Source: Glaciecola nitratireducens FR1064 (GTDB lineage: Bacteria; Pseudomonadota; Gammaproteobacteria; Enterobacterales; Alteromonadaceae). Taken from it: a stretch of DNA of 64,000 nucleotides. The stretch is taken from assembly GCF_000226565.1 (NCBI RefSeq), contig NC_016041.1, positions 620,001 through 684,000 of the forward strand. Reading direction: 5' to 3'. A model generated the notes under the pieces. It was not told where the DNA came from. It ran no database searches and worked only from the letters and a program-made list of their open reading frames with translations. The translations under genes were made by a program, and so were the position numbers. Positions 56,148 through 64,000 of the stretch are shown in pieces; the stretch's first letter is position 1, and each line of letters opens with the position of its first letter.

Positions 56148-57776
56148 GTGCAAATTAAACGCTTTTATCTCATTGGTAAAGTACTGCTTCAGCACGGGCT
56201 AGACGAACTAATACCAGCACGTTTTAAGCCGTGGTACGTGCGTTTTGCACGCCGCTGTATCTTTTGGCTGCCAAACAAACACAAAAGCGAGTCTGAAGGC
56301 CGTCGTTTGCGTCTTGCGCTTGAGACTCTGGGCCCTGTTTACATAAAGTTCGGACAAATGTTGTCAACACGTCGCGATTTACTTACGAACGATATCGCAA
56401 CAGAATTGAGTATGCTGCAGGATAACGTACCGCCCTTCGATCCTGAGAAAGCCCAAGAGATGATTAAACGCTCGCTGGGTATACAAGACTTATCGGTTTT
56501 GTTTTCTGATTTTACAACGAAACCACTCGCTTCTGCATCCATTGCACAAGTGCATTCTGCGACCTTAAAAAGTGATAACAAACAGGTTGTCATAAAGGTG
56601 CTTAGACCGAATATAAGACAGACTATTGAAGCGGACGTTGAGTTGATCACAAGTCTCGCTCGAGTTCTGCAGAAATGGCTTCCTGACGGTAAGCGTTTGC
56701 GTCCCGTTGAAGTTGTAGAAGAATACAAGCGCACTATTCTCGACGAACTAGACTTGTTGAGAGAGGCAGCAAATGGCATTCAAATAAAACGCAATTTCGA
56801 AGACTCAGATTCCCTGTATGTGCCGCATTTTTATAGTGATCATTGTCGTAAAGATGTCATTGTAATGGAACGAATTTTTGGGATTCCGGTCTCTGATGTA
56901 GTGGCATTAAGAGCCCAAAACACTAACATGAAGTTGCTTGCCGAACGCGGTGTGGAGGTATTTTTCACGCAGGTATTTAGAGACAGTTTCTTTCATGCGG
57001 ATATGCACCCCGGGAATATTTTTGTCAGCAGAGAACACCCTGAAAACCCGCGTTATATTGGCATCGATTACGGCATTGTTGGCACATTAAATAAAGAGGA
57101 TAAGCGCTATTTAGCTGAAAACTTTATCGCGTTTTTCAACCGTGATTACCGCAAAGTAGCTGAACTTCATGCTGATTCTGGCTGGGTACCTGCGGACACC
57201 AATATCGCCGATTTTGAAATGGCTATTCGCACTGTTTGCGAACCCATTTTTCAAAAGCCTTTAGAAGACATCAGTTTTGGCAATGTGCTTTTACAACTAT
57301 TTAATACAGCGCGCCGTTTTAACATGGTCGTGCAGCCGCAGCTTGTGCTGCTGCAGAAAACTTTATTGTATGTTGAAGGGCTCGGTCGCCTGCTTTACCC
57401 GCAATTAGATCTTTGGCAAACTGCAAAACCTTTTTTAGAAAATTGGATGAAAGAGCAGGTTGGACCCAAGGCTATGCTTAAAAAGGTATATGAGAATTTA
57501 CCATTTTGGAGTGAAAAGTTGCCTGAAATGCCTGATCTATTGTATGACGCGATGAAGCAAATCAAACGTAGTCCGATTGAACAACAAAGGCTGCATGAAA
57601 TACAAATTGAAGCCATTAAGAGCACTCAGAAAGCTCGTTTTTACAGTCACTTGGCTGCAGCATTCTCAGTAGTAACCGTGCTCATGTATTTGTTTGAAAA
57701 GCCAGCATTGTGGAGTGTAAGTTTAGGCTTTATCAGCGTTTTTTGCTGGCTAATGTCGTGGCGCAAACTTTCTTAA
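56148..57776 (+). CDS. ubiB: Ubiquinone biosynthesis atypical kinase/ATPase UbiB
   Basis: The 542-residue protein starts with GTG, one base past ubiJ, with AGGAC nine bases upstream. It has the KxGQ motif ([14 protein letters not shown]), the Ala-rich loop ASIAQVH, the catalytic-loop-like [11 protein letters not shown] and DYGIVG. Two C-terminal transmembrane helices (about 500-540) anchor it. UbiB is an atypical kinase-like ATPase needed for efficient ubiquinone synthesis. It ends the three-gene operon. Confidence 0.98.
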   Translation: MQIKRFYLIGKVLLQHGLDELIPARFKPWYVRFARRCIFWLPNKHKSESEGRRLRLALETLGPVYIKFGQMLSTRRDLLTNDIATELSMLQDNVPPFDPEKAQEMIKRSLGIQDLSVLFSDFTTKPLASASIAQVHSATLKSDNKQVVIKVLRPNIRQTIEADVELITSLARVLQKWLPDGKRLRPVEVVEEYKRTILDELDLLREAANGIQIKRNFEDSDSLYVPHFYSDHCRKDVIVMERIFGIPVSDVVALRAQNTNMKLLAERGVEVFFTQVFRDSFFHADMHPGNIFVSREHPENPRYIGIDYGIVGTLNKEDKRYLAENFIAFFNRDYRKVAELHADSGWVPADTNIADFEMAIRTVCEPIFQKPLEDISFGNVLLQLFNTARRFNMVVQPQLVLLQKTLLYVEGLGRLLYPQLDLWQTAKPFLENWMKEQVGPKAMLKKVYENLPFWSEKLPEMPDLLYDAMKQIKRSPIEQQRLHEIQIEAIKSTQKARFYSHLAAAFSVVTVLMYLFEKPALWSVSLGFISVFCWLMSWRKLS

Positions 57777-57953
57777 CTGAGCGTATATCAAAATTACATC
57801 AGCCACATTATGATTCATGACGATTAGTGTCTAAAAAGAACATGCTAGTCTTTATAAAAAGCGCAAAAGAGTTTTCACACATCGAATTGTCCGGCAATGC
57901 TTGCTGCAATCTAGTGTTAAAGCCTGCGTAATTACCAATAACAAGGAATACAT

Positions 57954-58949
57954 ATGAAACACACTATAATTGCATCAAGCATTGCGGCCTGTCTATTGAT
58001 TGTAGGCGCAACAACACCTTTAACTGCAGCAGCAGCTGACAAGGAAGTTCAAGCAACGGATTTAGTCGATATTTTTGAGAAGCTCGGCGGTAAACATCCT
58101 GGTTATCGAAAAGCCCATGCAAAAGGGATGTGTGCAGCGGGGACATTCGTGCCATCAGCAAATGAACATTTCAAAGATGCTGCACTATTGAGCAATGGCG
58201 AACTACCGGTGTCTATGCGATTCTCTTTAGGCGGTGCAAATCCAAATAGCGATGAAAGAGCACCTGGTACCCGCGGTTTAGGGATGCAAATAAAACTGCC
58301 TAATGGCTCATTCCATACTTTTACGGGCAATAACTTCCCGGTTTTTGCCGGTAAAGATCCAGAAACATTCTTTGGCTTCCTATCGACATTGCTGCCTGAT
58401 GAAAATGGAAAAACAGATCCGGCGAAAACGATGGCTTTCATTAAAGCGAATCCTTCGGTGCAGGCAAACGCTATGTGGAATCAACAGGCTAAAACACCTG
58501 CCTCATTTGCAAATACCGCATTTTTTGGTCTTCACACCTTTTATTTTGATAACGCGAACGGCGAAAAAACCAAATTTCGTTGGGATATACAGCCAAGTTT
58601 AGGTGTAAAAACCTTAGACAAAGATGAAGCCGCCAAGATGCCAGAAACGTTTCTTGCAGATACGTTTGCTAAGCAGCTTAAGGAGGGGACGGTGAGCTTT
58701 ACCATTATGGCAAGTTTGGGTGAAGCTGAAGATAGCGATATCGACCCATCGCAGCAGTGGCCTGCAGAGCGTCCTCAAGTTGCACTAGGAACAGTTACCG
58801 TAACAACGAGTGGCGGTGATGCCTGTAAAAATACCAACTTCGATCCTAATATGATGTCTGCTGGTTTCACCCCAAGCGCAGACCCAGTGTTAAGAATGCG
58901 TTCACCAGCATACGCCATTTCTTTTGGCAAACGTTTGAGCAATCAATAA
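57954..58949 (+). CDS. Periplasmic catalase-related (SrpA-like) haem peroxidase
   Basis: The 331-residue protein has a signal peptide (about 1-28, ending AAAA). It is a short catalase-fold protein (ordinary catalases have about 480 residues or more). The distal-His region is RKAHAKGMCAAGTF, then a substrate-channel-type FSLGGANPNSDERAPGTRG. The proximal Tyr lies in RMRSPAYAISFGKR. Members of this group are haem peroxidases or catalases of the periplasm. AAGGA precedes the ATG. A cytochrome b561 partner, common for the group, is not adjacent (the window has one at 26772). Confidence 0.88.
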   Translation: MKHTIIASSIAACLLIVGATTPLTAAAADKEVQATDLVDIFEKLGGKHPGYRKAHAKGMCAAGTFVPSANEHFKDAALLSNGELPVSMRFSLGGANPNSDERAPGTRGLGMQIKLPNGSFHTFTGNNFPVFAGKDPETFFGFLSTLLPDENGKTDPAKTMAFIKANPSVQANAMWNQQAKTPASFANTAFFGLHTFYFDNANGEKTKFRWDIQPSLGVKTLDKDEAAKMPETFLADTFAKQLKEGTVSFTIMASLGEAEDSDIDPSQQWPAERPQVALGTVTVTTSGGDACKNTNFDPNMMSAGFTPSADPVLRMRSPAYAISFGKRLSNQ

Positions 58950-58950
58950 A

Positions 58951-59002
58951 CACATTTTTTTGAGAAATGTGACAGCAGCGCGTTTGTTTAAAACGCGCTG
59001 CT
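58951..59002. terminator. Two hairpins between convergent genes
   Basis: CACATTT / AAATGTG (58951-58957 and 58965-58971) is followed by a 12-bp perfect stem AGCAGCGCGTTT / AAACGCGCTGCT (58974-58985 and 58991-59002) with loop GTTTA. The second is GC-rich and well placed as terminator of the catalase gene and perhaps of the convergent M15 gene, though it lacks a real T run. Confidence 0.6.
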
Positions 59003-59108
59003 TATAGCTGAACGCTAGAAAAGTATCGAAGGTTCAAGTTCAAATTTCGGCGTGTATGATTTTTGCCACTACCCAGCTTGAACATGACACAAAACTAAGG
59101 TGCATCAT

Positions 59109-59903
59109 TTATCTCAAGCGAGCAAATTGAACATGCATCCAGTCTCGGTCTTGTTCGCGCCCCAGAGAGACTGCCCCCTCGTCTTCCCAGCATTTCCACC
59201 AGAAATCATATTCAGGACTAGCTAATGTAGCCTGGCTTCTATTCCACTTTAATTTATTGTGTGCTGGATCCCAATCAATAGATGCACCCCAGGCGTGAGT
59301 TGACCATTTACTCCCACCGCGCATTTTTCGCACATTGAGTGCTCCGCCCCACAAATCGAGACGGAGTCGTTTTATTTCTTCCAATCCGTAATGATCAAGT
59401 ACTCTCTGAAGAACGCGCTCCACTGCAGTCGCTATTTTTTCATGGCAGGTGAAGCGATTAACAATTTTGTCCGTGTCCCAAGCAAGTTTGAGGGGGTAGG
59501 GAGAGTTTGCTTTGCCTTGATTAGTGCCTACTTCTCCATAAAAAGCGTTCATAGATGCTTCGTTTTGCAGAGGCCATTGTCCGCTGTCGTCGCCAGTAAA
59601 CTCTTCTTGACGCCATGGAGCAGGTAATTTTCCATGCGCTAGTTTATAAACTAAATCGCTGTAAGCACTCTCAGTCTGAGGCCCCAATTTGCCATCAATT
59701 GGGCCTGCATCAATTCCAGAAAGAGTTGCTAAATGTTGAATGAAACCGACTAACTTTCGTTCGGTACTCCATTCGGTAGGAAGTACACTGACTTTTTGCA
59801 GTGCGGCTTGTGTTTCATTACCTGCGATACCATCGACGACTAGTGTGGAGCGGTACATCTTATTTAATTTTGATTGAACAACTTTAATCATATCCTTATT
59901 CAT
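59109..59903 (-). CDS. Endolysin-like M15 peptidase with peptidoglycan-binding repeats
   Basis: The protein has 264 residues from the ATG with AGAGAG upstream; a TTG 18 codons earlier is less likely. Two peptidoglycan-binding-like modules occur (about 5-38 and 55-90, each with DGxxGxxTxxA). A C-terminal M15 (D,D/L,D-peptidase) domain has zinc ligands H203 and D210 in STHAWGASID and H257 in DWMHVQF. It would cleave stem peptides of peptidoglycan. No signal peptide is present, as in phage endolysins that need a holin. No phage genes surround it, so it may be a prophage relic or a domesticated lysin. Confidence 0.82.
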   Translation of the reverse strand: MNKDMIKVVQSKLNKMYRSTLVVDGIAGNETQAALQKVSVLPTEWSTERKLVGFIQHLATLSGIDAGPIDGKLGPQTESAYSDLVYKLAHGKLPAPWRQEEFTGDDSGQWPLQNEASMNAFYGEVGTNQGKANSPYPLKLAWDTDKIVNRFTCHEKIATAVERVLQRVLDHYGLEEIKRLRLDLWGGALNVRKMRGGSKWSTHAWGASIDWDPAHNKLKWNRSQATLASPEYDFWWKCWEDEGAVSLGREQDRDWMHVQFARLR

Positions 59904-60138
59904 AATGCTCTCTTTATGTCTCAATTTTAGTTGTGACAAATAGCGTAACTTACTCAACTTTTATATAGATATAAAAGCTGTAATAAGACACGAACTGCAC
60001 TTATCAATTGCTTATCTAGATATGGAATCAACAGTATGTAACTTTTGATTGTCTAAATAATAAGCGACATGAAAGAAGTAGCAAGGGCTTAATAATAAGT
60101 TTATTTTGAAAATAGAATATCGATAGGAAAGCGGGGGG

Positions 60139-61647
60139 CTATTCGCAGATAAGTTTCCATCCGGCTTTATGCTGTAGCCAACTTTCGTGGATGAGTTCTG
60201 CGTGCACCAATGGCTGAGATAGTAAAACACCCTCCCCGAATCGCAAATGCCAAACATGATTGTTCACGGTAAGAGCAGGAGCGGGTATGGTATCGTCTCT
60301 TCTGCGAGTACATAAAATTACGGAAATTCTCACAATACGTAATGCGTTAACCAGCATTTCTTTAAAATCTTGCTGGTAGTTATTAAATATTGCTAAATCA
60401 ATTTCTTGACGATGCATACCGACTAAATCTCTAATAAACATACGTTGCAGCGTAGTAAAGCCGGTTAATTCAACGTGCGTTAAAATATATGCGCCGTGTT
60501 CATGAAACTTCTTATATCCAATGTGAAGGCCAAGTTCGTGCAGTGCTGCTGCAGAGGAAATAAGTGCTTCAGTATCGAAGTCGCAAAAATTACTTTGGGC
60601 ACACATTTGACGGCTTAAGGCCATCGCTACTTTGCGAACTCTGTCGCTTTGCGCAGTGTCGATATGAAAGCGAGAAACAAGTTGATTGATACCTTGGGTT
60701 CTGCGGTCGGCTCGCTGGTAATTGTCCAACATGCCATAAATGATGCCCTCGCGAAGTGCACCACCAGAAATTTGCATATTGTTTAGGTTTAATTGCTTGA
60801 ATAGCGCGATGAGAATCGCTAAGCCACTTGGGAAGATTAGCCTGCGTGAATCTGCTAAGCCATCAATGTGCAGGCTATCAACGTGTCGACACGCGATTGC
60901 TTGATCACGCAGGTCGTACAAGTAATCTAAGCGAATAGCGTCATTGATGCCTTGCTTTACCAGTATGCTAACAACCGCTTGCGGTGTGCCCGACGCACCT
61001 AGACACTGCTGCCAGTCGAAGCACTTAAACGTAGCCGCATATGGAGCCAGCATTTCTTCTGCCGCTGAGAGGGCATTATCGAAGTTTGCTTCATTGATAA
61101 TGCCATTTTGAAAGTACCTCTCCATAAAAGTGACGCAACCCATGTCAACACTGTTTAAGTGAAGTGGCTGCATGTCGCGACCAATAATCACTTCAGTACT
61201 AGCACCGCCAATATCTACAACTAGCGTATTACCTTGGTTTGCTGAGGTGTAAGCAACCCCTAAATAAATTTGGCGCGCTTCTTCTTCACCGGATATGACA
61301 TTGATTTTTTGATTAAGTATTCTTTCTCCGCGCGTGACAAAGTCAACTGCATTCGTGGCAATGCGAAGTGTCGCGGTGGCTACAACTTTAATATTTGCTC
61401 TGGGGATATCATCTAACTGTTCGCGGAAGGTTTTTAAACAATCTAGGCCACGCTGAATGCTCTCTTCTGATAGATTAAAGTTATCATCGAGACCTGCAGC
61501 GAGCCTTACTTTACGTTTATTTTTACTGACTATTTGAACGCTACCGCTAAGTACCCTCACGATAACCATGTGAAAGCTGTTTGAGCCTAAATCAACGGCC
61601 GCATAGTATTCATCCTGAATAACAGTGTTGGGTACTTCTTGGATCAA
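60139..61647 (-). CDS. gppA: Ppx/GppA phosphatase (exopolyphosphatase / pppGpp hydrolase)
   Basis: The 502-residue protein belongs to the actin-like ASKHA fold: VDLGSNSFHMVI, GEEEARQIYLGV and VVDIGGASTEV. A C-terminal HD-like domain follows (about 320-500). It hydrolyses inorganic polyphosphate and/or pppGpp. Sequence alone does not separate Ppx from GppA; the rhlB neighbour favours GppA by synteny. The start is TTG with AGAGG nine bases upstream; the next ATG would cut into the first motif. It follows rhlB by 12 bases. Confidence 0.9.
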   Translation of the reverse strand: MIQEVPNTVIQDEYYAAVDLGSNSFHMVIVRVLSGSVQIVSKNKRKVRLAAGLDDNFNLSEESIQRGLDCLKTFREQLDDIPRANIKVVATATLRIATNAVDFVTRGERILNQKINVISGEEEARQIYLGVAYTSANQGNTLVVDIGGASTEVIIGRDMQPLHLNSVDMGCVTFMERYFQNGIINEANFDNALSAAEEMLAPYAATFKCFDWQQCLGASGTPQAVVSILVKQGINDAIRLDYLYDLRDQAIACRHVDSLHIDGLADSRRLIFPSGLAILIALFKQLNLNNMQISGGALREGIIYGMLDNYQRADRRTQGINQLVSRFHIDTAQSDRVRKVAMALSRQMCAQSNFCDFDTEALISSAAALHELGLHIGYKKFHEHGAYILTHVELTGFTTLQRMFIRDLVGMHRQEIDLAIFNNYQQDFKEMLVNALRIVRISVILCTRRRDDTIPAPALTVNNHVWHLRFGEGVLLSQPLVHAELIHESWLQHKAGWKLICE

Positions 61648-61659
61648 GCGCAGCTACCT

Positions 61660-62964
61660 CTAGTTTCTTCCTTGATGGTTTCTTTTGGGGCCACTTGGGC
61701 GTTGCCCGCCAGAACGACCACCTCTATTGCCAGGACGACCATCAGTTCGGCCGCGAGGCTTACGATGGAAAACTGGCGGTTTAACGTCTTTCAATAAGCT
61801 GTCAGGATCATAATCGCTTACTGTAATTTGATGATCAATATACATTTCAATTGCAGGTAAATTCAACGCATATTTTTCGCACGCAAAACTAATTGCAATG
61901 CCACTTTCACCAGCACGACCTGTTCGACCAATTCGGTGAACGTAATCTTCGGCATCATCAGGTAAGTCATAGTTAAATACATGAGTCACTTTTGGAATGT
62001 GCAGCCCGCGAGCAGCTACGTCCGTCGCAACCAATATGTCTGTTGCGCCGCTCGTAAAGTCTTCAAGTACACTCAGTCGCTTCTTCTGAGGAACATCGCC
62101 ACTTAGCATGCCAACACGATGTCCGTCAGCCTGCAGCCAAGCGCATACGGTTTCACAACCAAATTTAGTATTGGCAAATACAATGGCTTTGTCTGGCCAT
62201 TCGTCTTCAAGGAGCGTTAGTAAAAGCAGTGGTTTATCTTTGTCAGAGGGATAAAACAATTCTTCTGTCACTCTTGTCGCTGTTTTCTTTTCAGGCTCAA
62301 TTTGTACGTGCGTCGGATTATTCATATGCTCGTAAGCAAGTTCCTGAACGCGGAAGCTCAATGTTGCAGAAAAAAGCATACTTAAACGCAGAGTAGGATC
62401 AGGCATACGTCTAAACAAGTAGCGAATATCTTTTATAAAACCCAAATCAAACATGCGATCTGCTTCATCAAGTACCGCAACTTGTATGTTTTTAAGGGAA
62501 AAAATATCTTGCTTGTAATAATCAATAATACGACCGGTTGTACCAATAACAATATCTACGCCTTTCGTTAATTGATCCCGTTGACTTTCATATCCTTCAC
62601 CCCCATATATTAAACTTAGCGACAAACCGGAGTGTTTACTGAGTAGTTCCGCATCGTTATAGATTTGCACAGCAAGCTCACGAGTCGGTGCCATAATAAT
62701 AGCTCTGGGACTCGGTTTATTTGGCTCGTTGTCAGGTTTTGGGTTATTTAAAAGGTGGTGAAATGTAGCCACCAAGAAAGCAATGGTCTTGCCCGTCCCA
62801 GTTTGCGCTTGACCAGCAATGTCGTTTCCCGCAATTAATTGAGGGAGCGCCATTGACTGAATTGGCGTACATTTGGTGAAATTTGCTTCCTCAAGCGCCT
62901 TTAAAATCAGCGGATGGATCGGAAGATCGGAAAATGACGTATTTGTTAAATGTGTTTGTGGCAT
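61660..62964 (-). CDS. rhlB: DEAD-box RNA helicase RhlB
   Basis: The 434-residue helicase has the Q motif (FTKCTPIQ), motif I AQTGTGKT, motif II DEAD, motif III SAT, and the C-terminal helicase motifs ARGLHIP and [10 protein letters not shown]. The Arg/Gly-rich tail is typical of RhlB. RhlB unwinds structured RNA in the degradosome with RNase E and PNPase. It is divergent from trxA, as in E. coli. The ATG has only a weak ribosome site. Confidence 0.96.
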   Translation of the reverse strand: MPQTHLTNTSFSDLPIHPLILKALEEANFTKCTPIQSMALPQLIAGNDIAGQAQTGTGKTIAFLVATFHHLLNNPKPDNEPNKPSPRAIIMAPTRELAVQIYNDAELLSKHSGLSLSLIYGGEGYESQRDQLTKGVDIVIGTTGRIIDYYKQDIFSLKNIQVAVLDEADRMFDLGFIKDIRYLFRRMPDPTLRLSMLFSATLSFRVQELAYEHMNNPTHVQIEPEKKTATRVTEELFYPSDKDKPLLLLTLLEDEWPDKAIVFANTKFGCETVCAWLQADGHRVGMLSGDVPQKKRLSVLEDFTSGATDILVATDVAARGLHIPKVTHVFNYDLPDDAEDYVHRIGRTGRAGESGIAISFACEKYALNLPAIEMYIDHQITVSDYDPDSLLKDVKPPVFHRKPRGRTDGRPGNRGGRSGGQRPSGPKRNHQGRN

Positions 62965-63062
62965 AGCTTATAGCTTATCATTGCTTGCATTAAGAACATT
63001 TTCTATTAACACTATAGGGCAAAGCTGAAAGTCTCAGCGGATGACCAAATTTGGAGAAAAGA

Positions 63063-63389
63063 ATGAGCGACAAAATAATCTCGTTGAGTGACGAAAAATT
63101 CGAAGCAGATGTTATCAATGCTAACGGTCCTGTGTTAGTTGATTTCTGGGCAGAATGGTGCGGCCCTTGTAAAATGATCGCCCCAATCTTATCTGAGATT
63201 GCTGACGAGTTTGATGGAAAGGTAACAGTTGGCAAGCTTAATGTCGATGAAAATAACGAAACGCCACCTAAATATGGTATTCGTGGTATTCCGACCTTAT
63301 TACTTTTCAAAAATGGTGCAGTTGCAGCGACGAAGGTCGGTGCATTGTCAAAAACTCAGCTGGTTGAATTTTTGAACGAAAATATTTAA
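63063..63389 (+). CDS. trxA: Thioredoxin 1
   Basis: The 108-residue protein has the redox site WCGPC, the conserved cis-proline in GIPTLLLF and [11 protein letters not shown]. It starts at the ATG with GGAG ten bases upstream; a TTG four codons earlier is not needed. It reduces protein disulfides with thioredoxin reductase. It lies between divergent rhlB and downstream rho, the standard gammaproteobacterial arrangement. A terminator follows. Confidence 0.98.
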   Translation: MSDKIISLSDEKFEADVINANGPVLVDFWAEWCGPCKMIAPILSEIADEFDGKVTVGKLNVDENNETPPKYGIRGIPTLLLFKNGAVAATKVGALSKTQLVEFLNENI

Positions 63390-63427
63390 GTCAGATACAA
63401 GACAGCTATCATCAACTTATAAAATTT

Positions 63428-63457
63428 AAGGCCAACATTTTTTTGCTGGCCTTTTTT
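63428..63457 (+). terminator. Rho-independent terminator after trxA
   Basis: AAGGCCAACA (63428-63437) and TGCTGGCCTT (63444-63453) form a 10-bp stem with one A-C mismatch, followed by a T run to 63457. It lies 39 bases after the trxA stop. Confidence 0.88.
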
Positions 63458-63458
63458 A

Positions 63459-63503
63459 TAAATAAAGTTATTTTTTTGTAAAACTGGACGATAACTTTAT
63501 TTA
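63459..63503. repeat. Perfect 13-base inverted repeat in the rho leader region
   Basis: TAAATAAAGTTAT (63459-63471) and ATAACTTTATTTA (63491-63503) are exact reverse complements with a 19-base spacer. It is AT-rich and comes right after the trxA terminator, so it may be an operator or promoter-region palindrome rather than a terminator. Confidence 0.6.
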
Positions 63504-63844
63504 GTGCTAACTTAACTGGGCGCTCATCCGAGCTAACCTTTTTTATATTCCTCCAGCGTCATCTATTAATTAGTTTCCTATTTATTTAGGTAACGTAAGC
63601 AACATCGATTAATAGGAACTGTTAAAGCAGTTCATTGATTCTAGCTTGTATCAGCCGATTGTTGTTATTTGCTGAAATCGAACAGCATACAAAAATTGCA
63701 TTGGAAGAAAACATAAAATCAAACCTCAATAATTGACAATTTAACCAGAGACTACTTTTGATAGGGCATAGTGAGAAAGAACGAGTAATTTGTAATTTAT
63801 TCTTTGTACTTTTTTACGCAGCCTAAACATAAAGACCCACCAAT

Positions 63845-64000
63845 ATGAATTTGAACGAATTAAAAGACAAACCCATCAGTGAATTAGTATCCTTATCTTC
63901 AGAGATGGGGCTTGAAAACCTCGCTCGCGCTAGAAAACAAGATATTATATTTTCAATTTTAAAGTCCCATGCAAAAGGCGGCGAAGACATTTTTGGAGGC
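63845..64000 (+). CDS. rho: Transcription termination factor Rho, first 52 codons
   Basis: The frame is open to the window end. MNLNELKDKPISELV and LENLARARKQDIIFSILK match the N-terminal helical domain of E. coli Rho almost residue for residue. The RNA-binding and ATPase domains lie beyond the window. Rho is the RNA-dependent hexameric ATPase that ends transcription. It follows trxA as in other gammaproteobacteria. The ATG follows a purine-poor stretch (CCACCAAT), so ribosome binding seems weak. Confidence 0.97.
   Translation, partial: MNLNELKDKPISELVSLSSEMGLENLARARKQDIIFSILKSHAKGGEDIFGG

Larger units (their letters stand above)
63390..63844 (+). other. trxA-rho intergenic region, 455 bases
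   Basis: The first 115 bases hold the trxA terminator and an inverted repeat. The rest should hold the rho promoter and leader. E. coli rho has a leader with autogenous Rho-dependent control and a small rhoL frame; I see no credible leader peptide here. Confidence 0.5.

Noticed and set aside
56339-56779. 146-codon minus-strand frame inside ubiB
   Set aside because: It is antisense to the conserved UbiB kinase-like core and has no protein-like pattern.

Overview
The window looks like an ordinary chromosomal segment of a marine gammaproteobacterium, most likely from Alteromonadales. This rests on moderate-to-low GC, dense short-gap operons, and several blocks with the enterobacterial gene order: gppA-rhlB divergent from trxA-rho, ubiE-ubiJ-ubiB, typA divergent from glnA-glnL-glnG, and pqiA-pqiB-pqiC. 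The genus is inference. I found no rRNA, tRNA, CRISPR array, prophage or intact insertion sequence.

Layout. 1-10.6 kb is a sensory and metal region: the end of a PhoH-type ATPase, a REC-GGDEF cyclase, a ZnuD-like zinc TonB receptor behind two tandem Zur-type operators, a sugar porter, a second REC-GGDEF cyclase, and divergently a large hybrid kinase whose membrane domain keeps all five key residues of plant-type ethylene receptors. 10.6-16.2 kb is lipid and general metabolism: dienoyl-CoA isomerase, secreted esterase, saccharopine-dehydrogenase-like oxidoreductase, DUF4920 protein, PatB/MalY C-S lyase. 16.5-23.9 kb holds an RND efflux pair and a likely copper-uptake pair (DUF2946-like small protein plus OprC/NosA-like receptor lacking the copper-ligand Cys). 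23.9-33.2 kb is the typA | glnA-glnLG junction, interrupted by a yceI-cytochrome b561-yceI cassette and a MITE-like palindromic element. A good sigma-54 promoter and NtrC sites precede glnA, and an almost ideal NtrC operator precedes glnL.

33.4-47.3 kb carries a GAF-GGDEF-EAL protein, ArgO, an RDD protein with an acidic repeat, RlmF, a divergent SRAP protein, the Pqi lipid-transport operon with PqiA split in two, MgtE, and a permease/2-hydroxyacid dehydrogenase pair. 47.5-59 kb carries a DUF305-LVIVD fusion, glutathione reductase, oligopeptidase A with a Tag-like glycosylase, the ubiquinone operon and a periplasmic catalase-like protein. 59-64 kb has an orphan endolysin-like M15 peptidase, gppA, rhlB, trxA and the first 52 codons of rho.

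Three c-di-GMP enzymes and one phosphorelay kinase lie within 36 kb. Metal handling recurs (Zn, probably Cu, Mg). The best candidates for new biology are the ethylene-receptor-like kinase with its divergent cyclase, the double Zur operator with its His/acid-loop receptor, and the copper receptor with a substituted ligand.
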